NCBI GenBank assembly: GCA_003640385.1
Contig: RCAB01000163.1
Span: 1 to 64,000, forward strand
Source of the DNA: Setaria digitata
Lineage: Eukaryota > Nematoda > Chromadorea > Rhabditida > Setariidae
Direction of reading: 5' to 3'
Length of the DNA: 64,000 bases
A model generated the notes under the pieces. That model saw nothing but the letters and a program-made list of their open reading frames with translations, did not search any database and had not been told where the DNA came from. Within the stretch, counting starts at the first letter, position 1, and each line of letters opens with the position of its first letter. Of the stretch, positions 13,149 to 23,700 are shown piece by piece. A program made the translations under genes and the position numbers.

Positions 13149-13337
13149 GACCTTTGTAGCAGTCAGTTCTTTTTCATCTTCTGAAAATTTCCGAACGATT
13201 GTTGCATGCAGTGAAGAACGAACGGTATCAAGGAGTACTTCAGAAGAAATTTTTGCATTCTTAAAATAAATCCTTTCAGTTCTTCTGAGCTTTTTTTTTT
13301 GAAAATCTAATTGATGTAACCCATTTTTAGCATACAA
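12954..13337 (-). other. Extended open frame over first exon of TSP1 copy 1
   Basis: The frame of the first exon stays open upstream to 13337 and downstream past the donor at 13022 to a stop at 12954. I place the coding exon at 13148-13023 because the paralogue has the equivalent ATG and donor, and because an acceptor (ATTTTCAG) directly precedes DEKELTATKV. A longer N-terminus is the alternative. Confidence 0.4.
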
Positions 13338-14240
13338 TTTTGCACTAATTAGACAGTCCGATAAATGTAATTCATTTTTGGCCCAGCTTTGAGAAATTTT
13401 CTAATTGAGATTCTAAATTTTTTTGAGTTTACACTTTATGAATTGAATAACAACATGAAACAATTAATAAATACTGTTTTCTCTCAGCTGTGATTTTGGT
13501 GGAGCAACATTTTCTGAGACGGTCGGCATTTTTTTGATTGCTTATGAGAACCTGCCACCGGCCAACAGGTAATTTGATCAACTAACTAATTTATTCTTTT
13601 TTAATTTGATTTTACTAATTTGGAATAATTATTGTTGCATACATGCATAAATTTTATGAAAAGAGCATTAAATTATGAATTTTAAGTCACCACGACTTTT
13701 TTCATTCTGAGAAACTGTTAAAACTTTGTTAAAAAATGAATTCTAGTTTTCCTTACGACAAGCTTAACTAGAAAAAGAATGAACTTGAAGTCAGTTTGAG
13801 TTTTTTAAAAAAAAAACCAAAATAAAAGCCTTATAAGTAATAATCACTTCAACTATTTTCTTTTTTATTCTTTCTAGTTTCCACTTTTATATTAGCGTTG
13901 GTTTCGTGAAGTATAAATTCATAATTCGTACTACTTCAGTAAGGGCTTGTAAAGTTATTTTACTTTTACTTTTATCTTTTTTTTTTTTGCATCTGTTTAG
14001 GACAGAAACAATTTATGAAGTTAAAGTTTTACGGGCAAATAAATTTCTGGGAAATTCGATGACATTTAAAGATTTCTAAATGTATGATACTGATATACAT
14101 TTCTTATAAATCGATTTCATTATTTACTGCTGGAAAAAAAAGCCTGAAAACAGAAGGACTTTATTTGCCTAATTTACATTAAGGTAATTACAGTAAATAA
14201 TTGTTTAACGAATTGGGAGGCGCATGAAGAAAAGAAGCAT
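13149..14240. other. Spacer between the two TSP1 paralogues
   Basis: AT-rich spacer with homopolymer tracts. The only notable content is an ~80-base higher-GC island at 13491-13568 with splice-like borders, reported separately. I see no promoter motif. Confidence 0.45.
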
Positions 14241-15891
14241 TCAAGGGATGTGATCGGGACATTGACAGTCTTGGACGATATCATCGATATCGATGTAAAA
14301 CAGCTGATTTGTAGTAGGAAGATCACGCATTCTATAGCAACCACCTGCTTCAAGAATATTCGGGTCCTTGTAAACACATTGAGTCCAATTAGTTATTGAG
14401 CTAAGAGGCACTGGACATCTGGAGAATGCATGAATATAAGAGTATTTTTGAAGCAATTATAATTATTTGTTTAAATTTCTATGCTTATATCCGAAATAAA
14501 TTTTCCATCATATGATAAAATCAGTGATATTGAGAGAATCAGTGTTAGTTATGATGGACCTGTGAATGATTTTTGGGAAAATTTTCCTCTTGAAAATTAA
14601 ATTTTAAAATATGCTACTTGAAAAAAAAAAGGAAGAAATTAGTCCATACCGGTAAATGTTACAAGGCATATGCTCGACCATTGTTGCTAAATTTTTGGGA
14701 CAACTTGGGAAACGACCACGAGCCTGAACGATGCTTCTGTTAAGGACACGTCGTGTTCGAAAAGGTAAACGTGAAGAAGATAAGCATGTTTCGGAACATG
14801 GGCCCCATTCACTCCATTGATACAAACATGGCTGTTCGTGGTTGCCGATTTTCGTTATCTATTAAATTTATTTTATTTTTCTTTTTAAATTAATAAAATT
14901 TAAGGATAAAAACGAAAACAGTAAGAACAATTTTTGATCTTTCAATTATCATAGCTCTCGAAATGTTTGAAAATTGTGCGAAATTGTATGTGAGATAAGC
15001 AGTACTGTTTTGTTGATATCGAATATTTTGATAAGAAAGATTGCGGTAGTGAGAAAAATGATGAAGGATAACAGAGCTATCACGAAATTCGCTATTGTCA
15101 TCAAGCAAAGACGTGTATCATGTAAAAATGGTGCCAGGAGCTGCAAATGATAATGATTAAATTAAATAAACTTCCCCGAAATAGGAGTGAGGCTTTTTGT
15201 CGATTTTAATTTAATTAAAATCTAATTCGATACCACTGGAAATGTAAGTCATGCTGTTTAGGATGTGACTTTATTTGCGGTGCCAAGTATCAGTCAAAAT
15301 CTTTAAAATAATATTACTGTATAGAAGGAAAGTGATGTCGAATGAGTACGACCAGCATCTTCTGCATCGGTTAAATCAGAAAGCTGGAAACAATCAACTT
15401 TTTTTGTTCACTTGACCCTATTCTTTCTTTTTTTTTTTAATTTAAAATAGTTTCAAGAGGTTCCTTGTAGATTTCAGCAACGAAGTGTTTCAGTTTTGTA
15501 CCTATTAATAATGAGCACATATTGATAAGACTCAATTCCTAACAACTGTAGAACTAGTAGCATTTTGGCATAATACCAGTAAAAGTAGAATACTTTTTGC
15601 TTAAAATCAACTCATTTCTCTCTGTCTCGCTTTCTTTCTCTCTCTGTTCCTCTCTCTTTCTCTCTAATATAATCTAAGCTGGAATACAAATTTTTTTAAT
15701 TATATTTAAATGATTAGTATGATTAAATTTAAGATTGCAGAAGAGACCTCTTTAGTCAGTTCACCTTCGCCTGTCTGAGGTTCCCCTTTAAGAGTTTCTT
15801 TATCAAGAGCCAAATCAGGTGGTTGAACTGCATTTGGTTCTGATATTGCTGACTTTCGAGCATAAGCTCGCGTGATTGGTTTTTTATGCAT
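14241..15891 (-). CDS. Type II membrane protein with one thrombospondin type-1 domain (copy 2)
   Basis: Tandem paralogue of the gene at 11435-13148. Exons 15891-15748, 15383-15318, 15140-15006, 14858-14650, 14418-14241 give ~243 aa. The last two exons have exactly the same lengths as copy 1 (209 and 178 bases), and all intron phases agree (0,0,0,2). Features: hydrophilic N-terminus (MHKKPITRAYARKSAIS), membrane helix (MTIANFVIALLSFIIFLTTA), TSP1 start (LYQWSEWGPCSETC) and C-terminal NWTQC module. The ectodomains are clearly more similar to each other than the cytoplasmic tails are. It is likely a cell-surface or matrix-contact protein. Confidence 0.74.
15608..15667. repeat. Imperfect (TC)n pyrimidine microsatellite
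   Basis: Almost pure pyrimidine tract of TCTC, TTTC and CTCTCTG variants, located in the first intron of TSP1 copy 2 (sense strand reads as a purine tract). Confidence 0.75.
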
Positions 15892-15905
15892 ATCTTCCTC
15901 ATTCT

Positions 15906-15912
15906 CTAAATT
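15906..15912 (-). promoter_or_regulatory. Candidate trans-splice acceptor, TSP1 copy 2
   Basis: On the minus strand, AATTTAG lies about 14 bases upstream of the ATG at 15891 with no matching coding exon further upstream. An isolated acceptor this close to a start codon fits spliced-leader addition, which is common in filarial nematodes. A cis-spliced non-coding first exon is the alternative. Confidence 0.35.
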
Positions 15913-17241
15913 TTATTGAAATTATTCAAATGGAAAGGAAAAATAAAAGGCCGAAAAAGGATTAAAACATTTTGGGAGCAAAATTTTTCAAGGATTCAGG
16001 AAAAATTTATCGAGAAAACTTGCTTAATCTTATTTTATGAGCTCAATTTCTTTCGCTTCAGGCCTCTATAGTATCAAAGTATTTCGAGTCCAATAAAAAC
16101 CCATTTCTCTCTGAAAAATGCCGCTTTATTAAACGAAAGAAAAGATAAATGCTACCATCTCGAACTTTTGACATCGCTGAATCGCTTTGTGTAGCATCGG
16201 TTTGGCGTCTCATTTTCAGCTATTATCAGAATAGACCGATAAAAACAAATGCGTCAACTTAAATGATTATTGTTTCATTTTATTCTGTCCAGGTATATTT
16301 CACTGATAAGGAAAAATTTGCTTGACATTAAAAATTTTAAAATAATGCCAACAGGAAAGTGAGACAAAAGCGCCAAAAACTGCGATTCCGTTGCACGAAA
16401 ACAATATGGAGGATTTTTTTTTCTAAACTTTCATTCAGATTCCTTCCTATACTTCTTACCGTTAAGTTTGCGATTCGTTCTACTTGATTAAATAGAAACT
16501 TGCCTGGTTCCATTCATTATATCTGATGCTACCACCGACCTGACTCTCTCCTACATTTGATCTCTTTATTTCATTCACTTTCTCAAGTATAACACAAAGT
16601 TATCTCTTAATTATTTAGCAACTCAGTTATATGTTCATAAATACTGCAATCGATAAGAAAGCCAATTACATGGATGTCCTATGAAGGCTGCAAGATTTTA
16701 TAGAGCAATACCAGGAAATGCCTAATTTTGGTTTTGGAACCGCTCCGTATATTTCCTTTCAGCCAATCCTCTCATAGGTACTATAATAATTTCATTCCAC
16801 CTTTGCACTACTCAAAACAGATCGTTTCTTGAGTCAATACAAATTGATTACGATTCTCGCCATATTCCTGGACCGAATTCAGCTAATCGATAGCATTTAG
16901 CTCATCTTCAGGCACTTTGTTATGAGACTGAGCCCAGAAGTGCTGAGAATTTTCGAAATAACTTGTCCTAACAATCAATTTACATCAAGACAAGTTGCTC
17001 AGAAACATTCAAATACCGTGAAAGATTTTAGGTACAAAAGAGTATGTTAATTTGTTCTGACAATGTAAAAACATTGAAAAATAGTGCTTTTGTTCTGTTT
17101 CTGAGAGGTACTGATAGGTATTGATAAGTACCAACTGAGTCTGGTAACTATTATCAATCTCGCTGATGTCCAGATACAAATTCCGAAATAAATAAAAATA
17201 TTTTGTTACCTTATTCAAATCAATAGCATATTAATTATATT
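15913..17241. other. Divergent intergenic region, TSP1 copy 2 / GTP cyclohydrolase I
   Basis: 1.3 kb with no credible exon on either strand. It must hold the promoters of both flanking, divergently transcribed genes, but I cannot point to a specific element. Confidence 0.45.
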
Positions 17242-17249
17242 CTTTGCAG
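17242..17249 (+). promoter_or_regulatory. Candidate trans-splice acceptor of GTP cyclohydrolase I
   Basis: TTTGCAG ends two bases before the ATG at 17252, and no coding exon upstream fits. A strong acceptor so close to the start codon is typical of spliced-leader addition in nematodes. Confidence 0.45.
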
Positions 17250-17251
17250 AG

Positions 17252-19028
17252 ATGAGTGAGAATAGCGATTATTTAAGCGTTACCCATAATTCTTTGGTAC
17301 ATATTTTATTTTTTATTTAAAATTTTTCATTTAAAAAGGATTTTCTGCATTTTAATTATGAATTATCCAAATATTTGGTGAGAAATTTTTGAAATTTAAA
17401 CATCAATTAAGCTTTTGTCCACTTTTGTTTTATTTCAACACTTAACAGTAATTTATTTTTCAAATTCTTTATTTAAAAATTCAGATATTAACTGGATTAA
17501 AATGCTCATGAGTTTCAGAAGTTTAACAAAAGGATATTTTATCTGGAGTATCAAAAGTATTCATTGTTAGATTCTAAATTTCAATAGTCTTTTCGCATTA
17601 TGTATTTCTCCTTGTTATACAGTTTTCTTTTTTGATATAAATTATTTTCAAACGACTTTTAGTAGTGCCGAAAACTAAGAGTAAATTTTTACATATATAT
17701 TTACAAAGGGTTGAAAAATAATAGATAAAATATTCAGATGGAACATGTTCAGTGCAATAATTTGGTTCAACATTCGCCAGTTCTTTCCAGCCAACACGAA
17801 AATTTGTGCCAAGCCTATGAAACTATCATCCGACAGTGTGGAGATGATCATACTCGTCAAGGATTAATTAAAACACCTGAAAGAGCCGCTCGAGCTATGC
17901 TTTTCTTTACCAAAGGCTATGAGGATAATCTCGAAGGTGGCTTCCATTTATTTGCAATCAACTTCTGTTTCAAGAATAATAATTTGAAATGGACTGTTAG
18001 CTGATAGTTAACTTCCAAAAGTTCTCAGGGGAACATAGATGAAGTTGAAATAATAAGCAAAACAACCTCTTCATCCCATTTTCTGTACAAAAAAATGCAA
18101 ATAGTTGCGATGTTGAAAGTAGAAGAAACAACAAATTGTTGACTAAAATTAAAGATGATTTTTTTTTTTAAATTATCTAAACTATTTAATTCACCTAATT
18201 TGTTTTCACAACCAAAATAATCTTTTGGCACAACCTGAAATACATTTTTAGATTTAATTAACGGTGCAGTGTTTAACGAAGATCACGATGATATGGTACT
18301 CGTGAAAGATATCGAGATTTTTTCGCTGTGTGAACATCATCTAGTCCCTTTCATTGGCAAAGCACATATCGGTTACATACCGAACAAGAAAGTTTTGGGC
18401 CTCAGCAAGATTGCCCGTGTTGTTGAAATGTTCAGTCGGCGTTTACAAGGCCCAGTTTAATTCAAAATCATTTCAGTTGATTAATAAATGACGATAAATC
18501 TCAATTTTTTGAACTAAAATCATAAAGGTTTTTCTTTTCTGAATCCGCTAACTGACTGCTAAACAAGTCAACCAGGAAAAGCAGTTATAATAATTATTTT
18601 ATGTTAATGATAACTGAAAACTACATGATAGCATCATTTTAGTGCAAGAACGACTAACAAAACAAATAGCAACAGCACTAACCAAAGCAATACAACCAGT
18701 TGGTGTTGGCGTTGTTATAGAAGCAAGGTTTGCTTATTCGTGATAGAGTATTTGTGTAATTTCGAAATATCGCTTCAAGTTATAATAATTAGGAGCTAGA
18801 ATGGAAAGTTAGCCGTTGCTTTTTATATTTTAGTACTTAGAACAAAGACACAAGAGAATTTGACTAAATTTTGATTAAACTGATAATGATTGATCTTCTA
18901 GTCACATGTGCATGGTAATGCGTGGAATTCAGAAAATCAATGCTGTCACCATAACGAGCAGCATGATGGGTGTTTTTCGAGAAGATGCAAAAACAAGAGA
19001 AGAATTTTTGAAACTAATCAAAAGTTGA
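17252..19028 (+). CDS. cat-4: GTP cyclohydrolase I
   Basis: Catalyses GTP to dihydroneopterin triphosphate, the first step of tetrahydrobiopterin synthesis; BH4 is the cofactor for tyrosine and tryptophan hydroxylases. Exons: 17252-17296, 17738-17936, 18252-18449, 18643-18727, 18902-19028 (TGA), ~217 aa. Recognised by the family core [13 protein letters not shown], the Zn/active-site [39 protein letters not shown], the second Zn ligand in SHMCMVMRG, and the C-terminus [20 protein letters not shown]. Phases fit throughout if exon 3 ends at a GC donor (18450-18451). The first 15-aa exon is less certain; translation could also start at the ATG at 17738, which directly follows an acceptor. The symbol is the C. 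elegans orthologue. Confidence 0.9.
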
Positions 19029-19338
19029 TATTACTGCTGATGGATAAAAGTTTGCATTGTTTTACAGGGCATTATAAAGCGTTAAACTTTTAGAAGAAAA
19101 GTCTAATTAGCAAATATTACACTTTATTAGTAGCAAAATAAGAGAGAATCACAAATACTGATAACAAAATACACTGCCATTTCAGATGGAACATTATATT
19201 TCAACCGACGATTTTATTCTCATTTTCAACAGATGACCTTTGTCATCTTTTTAACCTTTGTCTACTTTCTCTTATTACTTTCCACTTATCACTGTTCATT
19301 TGCTCCTTTTTCTCGTTCACCTTGATTTCTGTATATGA

Positions 19339-19344
19339 AATAAA
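19339..19344 (+). terminator. Candidate polyadenylation signal of GTP cyclohydrolase I
   Basis: AATAAA about 310 bases after the TGA stop, in the convergent gap towards the ANKRD40-like gene. Motif match only. Confidence 0.35.
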
Positions 19345-19535
19345 TAAAAAATTGAAGTATAAAAAATATTTAAAATTTTCTCCCAATCTTTCAAAATTCT
19401 TCCCAGCACTATTTTGACTGGCTACAGTACGCCTTGAAATTTAAATATTATACTCATCGCAATTTGACAGAAAAAGAAATTAAATAAAGGCGTCATAAAT
19501 TGACTTCTCAACCAATCAAACGATCAGAACTGTCA

Positions 19536-19674
19536 TTATCTACCCATCCTTATCACTAATTGTCAATAGTCAATAACTATAGCATGTTCAATATCAAATC
19601 ACTTATCTACCCATCCTTATCACTAATTGTCAATAGTCAGTAAGTAGTGTAGCATGTTCAATATCAAATCACTT
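19536..19674. repeat. Two-copy 67-base direct tandem repeat
   Basis: The block beginning TTATCTACCCATCCTTATCA and ending AATATCAAATCACTT occurs twice in immediate succession (19536-19602 and 19603-19674). The copies are nearly identical apart from a few changes and a small insertion in the middle (CAATAACTAT against CAGTAAGTAGTGT). It is intergenic and not part of an array. Confidence 0.85.
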
Positions 19675-20052
19675 TGTCGGATGCAAATTGAAACAAAAGC
19701 CATAATTGGAAAATATGATGAATCATAACTCTCGATTCCCTGGATTTATAAACACGAAACTTTCTTTTTCTTCCAGTATTTCCTTTTTATAGCACAGTCT
19801 ACGATTCAATACAGTTTAACTTCAATTACTATTTCTACAAGATTACATCTAAATTAAAACTGTAAAAGATTGAAAAATGGAAGTTCTTGTGATTGGCTTT
19901 CTTCATTTTTCAATATTGGCAAAAAGGAAAAGTTAAAATCTATTCCACTTTAGAAAAAATTTTCAGTTGAAAAAAAAAAGTGGAGCAAAGTAAGTCAACA
20001 AATTCAGTAAGATTATTTTACGTAGTGAAGGTTTTTTTAAAACATCAGATGG

Positions 20053-20289
20053 ATGCATTCGATTTTGTCAATAAATGATAAGGAACAAACTGTTTTCGAA
20101 ACTAATGGTTTATCATTGATGCAATTACTTTCCATGTTCCTTTTGTTACACCTTTCCCTAATAATGATTATGTTTAAAAGATTAACAAAGCGAAAGATAC
20201 AGCAGCGACTCGAACAAAAATGCTGTTGCCATAAAAGTATCATAAGTTACTCTTCTGAATCTTCGAATAACATTGCAGATTTCACATGA
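20053..20289 (+). CDS. Candidate small single-pass membrane protein (78 aa), uncertain
   Basis: Open frame of 78 codons in the convergent gap between GTP cyclohydrolase I and the ANKRD40-like gene. The predicted peptide has a polar N-terminus, one hydrophobic stretch (LMQLLSMFLLLHLSLIMIMF), a basic segment (KRLTKRK), a CCCHK cluster that could be palmitoylated, and a Ser-rich end. An AACATCAG acceptor-like site lies upstream at 20041-20048. I recognise no family, and the AT-rich context makes chance hydrophobic frames common. Confidence 0.25.
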   Translation: MHSILSINDKEQTVFETNGLSLMQLLSMFLLLHLSLIMIMFKRLTKRKIQQRLEQKCCCHKSIISYSSESSNNIADFT

Positions 20290-20776
20290 ATTCAGCAGAT
20301 AATAGATGAACGACCAGCAGATGGAACAATAAATTCATTAAAATCAAATTTACTTTTCAACTAAACTTGAAAATTCTGACACTAGATATTTTCAAATTAA
20401 ACTGCACTTTTTTTCTTTAAAAAAGATGAACAAAATTAGTAACAACAAAAAATATGGAAATAGCTTTTATGCACAGTTCTTTTCATTGGAAATAAATTTA
20501 ATGATATAATTCGATTAACTCAACCCTGCATGAATTATTCTGTTAGAATCAACATTGAGACAAAAAGTCTAAATTTCAAAAGCACAGAGACAAGGAAATT
20601 GTGGAGCGAGATGTAATGCGTAATGTCTTGACATTTAAAATGTTTAAAAATTTAAAAAAATAAAATTTCATAAAAGCAGGAGTAAAAACCGGAAAAATTT
20701 GATCTTGTCTTCCAAAAATATATGAAGAAAATCGTTAAAACTATCTCTTCAGAAACAATAGCTAGGTCAACTTATT

Positions 20777-23700
20777 TCATTTCTTATAAAACATATAGGT
20801 TAAGCCACCAAAGCCAACGATGCAACCGATGAGCAATGCTATTTGAAGCTTTCTTTTGTTGGAATCATTCCTGATAATAATTCTATCCCAATCTTCTTTT
20901 GCTAGCAAGTGATCATCCACCTACAAATTTATGCTAAGTACTCACAAATTGTGAACAGTCTTGTTTGATACATCATCTCTATATATGTGTATGTCTGTAT
21001 ACAAAATGCAAAGAGGAAAAACTCACCTGTTCAGCAGCAAAATCATTTGACTTCATGATATCATACACAACGCTGTTATCTACAACAGCATCCAACACAG
21101 TAGTATCGCCTTCTGTTTCCGTTTCCTGCTCGGCTATCTCATAATCATCCTTTATTTTCAATGAAGGTGTCTGTAAATTTGTTGCCAGTTCATTCACCTA
21201 TGATATTTTTATATAAGACGTTAAGTGGTGTTTGCCAAAAAAAAAAAAACGAAATGAAAATCCGAAATACTAAACAGAAAAAGTTCACTGGTTAAAAATC
21301 AAAGAGATCTTGATTTTTGAATCTTGATGAATTTTTGAACTGGCTTATAAACAAAAAAAAAATAAAGAAGTGCGACACCGACCAGCACAGATTCATCTGT
21401 AGTGCACTCAGTTTTATTCTTTTCCAAACTAACTGCTTGCAGATCAACCATTTCCTTTGCTAATATTTTAGATGGAAATATGGTATCAATAGTAGAAATG
21501 GAAGAATGGGCAGTCAACAAATGTTCGGATGTCACTGCTATTTCGGGTGTTTTCACACGGATTAGCTGCTCTTCCAAAGACATTAAGTCTAAAAGAAATC
21601 CATTGTTTAACTAGAAAATTTTTAAATTTAAAAACCAAACTTGAATTGTCTCAAAATCCAAATACCATCCAGCACATCTTTTTTTTTATCTTTCAATCAT
21701 AAACTAACAGTATTTATGATGAAAAAAAATTTATTCTTTTATAAATAATCGCCTTCTAGAATGAGAAAAAGGTAAAGCATCACTTGAGTCATCATTCTTT
21801 CTAGTGTTAGGATCAGCTACACTGGTGGAGTTACCATCGTCGTTTAGCGATATGACATTATCAGTGGATCTCAAATAAGACTCGGGTTCATTTGAATATT
21901 CAGTAGTCGTAGTAGCTGACTTTCTTTTCAATAATGACCCACATTTAGAAAATCCATTTTTATTCCCATCATCCACTGATAAATTCTGCTCGTGATTAGT
22001 TCCATCCGTTTTTTGAAATAATTCAAGAATAAACAAATAGATTATGTACATGCAAAAGTGAATGAACAGCAGTTTTTTCAAAATTTTGGAAATAACACTA
22101 AATCTCTCCATTATCCATTGGATCAAGCAAATGAAGAGTAAAAGTTACCTTGTCGGTTCCGGCTAAGTCAAAAACGACTTCTACTTTTTGCTGATCTGTC
22201 AAATCTTTAACCTGCTGGTCTGTTTCTATTTTGATTCTGTTTGGCAACATAATCACTTCTAAAACTTTCCCTTTTTTCATAGTTTCTTCAATTGTGAATT
22301 TCAGATCATCAATGGAACTACACCCTGGAAGGGCAATGCGTTTGAAACCTTCTTTTCCGTCTTCAGCGCTGAAATAATTCAAGATGATTCATAAGTAGCT
22401 CAATTTATTAACCGTCATGGTTTTCACTGTTCTCTTTTCTACAAACAAATTTTTGGCCTAAATCTTTACAATGAAGTGCAAAAAAGTAACTACAAAATCA
22501 TATGATATTTACAAAAGAAAAAATCAAGTTTATAGTAATGCTATGTCACAAAAAACACCTTGGTCGGACAAGAAGGAAATGGACATGGCGCAAAGAACTA
22601 GGTTGGCTACAAGAGCGGATTTCATGTTTGAGCTGATTTGGATAGGCATCTGAAAGTGTGACTTTAAACAAGGAAAGTTAAACAACAAAGAAAAAGTTCA
22701 ATAAAGAGATGCTGATTAAAAAATTAAAAAAATGATGTCTATAAATAAGCCAACCTGTATCCATCTCAACAGCCACGAAATTAAGCGTCTTTGCTGCTTG
22801 TCTCGATCTAGGCAGAGTATCCTTATTTTTACAGACCTTTTTTTCTTGCTCTTTCTTCTTGTCAGTATGATTTTCTGCCAGGAGCTTTATTCCCGAAGCA
22901 GAAGTGGCTGAAAAACTTGAAATATTAACGACAATAACTTGCTGCATCAACAAGTAAATGCTAAGAGTGTGCGAAACATTAAATGTTAGTAACTTAACAA
23001 ATAAAAAAGTGTTGTTAGTCTGTAATGATTTCAATTTAAAATGAAAAAAACAAATTAGCATACTTTCTCAATATCACACGTTCGTTAGTTAGCAAGATTA
23101 TCGTAATACTGTAGAAAAAGCACCTTGAATCACTTTACTACTGTTAATATGGTTCATAAAAATCTGCTTCACAGCCTCACTGGTTGCTAAATCCAAAGGT
23201 GTTTTCCCATCTTTCGCAGTCGAATATGGATCAAAACCTGCTTTCAGAAGAAGCGCAACAACATCCTCGTGATTGCGTCTACTTGCCCAATGAAGAGCTG
23301 TCCTGGAAAAGTAAAACTATAAAACAGCAAAGATTGTTGAAACTACAAAAGCTATAATTTCAACAGCAACCTTTGATGATAAAAATTTGATTAATTCGAA
23401 ACAGCTGTCTTCTTTCGTATCTACATGAGCTAAAAAGTTACAAAACACGAATTTATAAGCTACTAAAATAATGAATGATTGAAGATTTAATTCTCAAGAA
23501 GACAACATTTTTGACCACTGAAACATACACATTCTCTCAGTGAATGTTATGGTAAAGATGAAACTGTAATTCACCAAAAGACAATATCCAAACACTATGA
23601 ATTTGTTAACTGAAATGTGCACTCATAATTCACCACCTATTCTAGCTATGTCTACTAGTTAATTTGCTAGCCAAAATTAAACGATGAGTTTAGCAATTTG

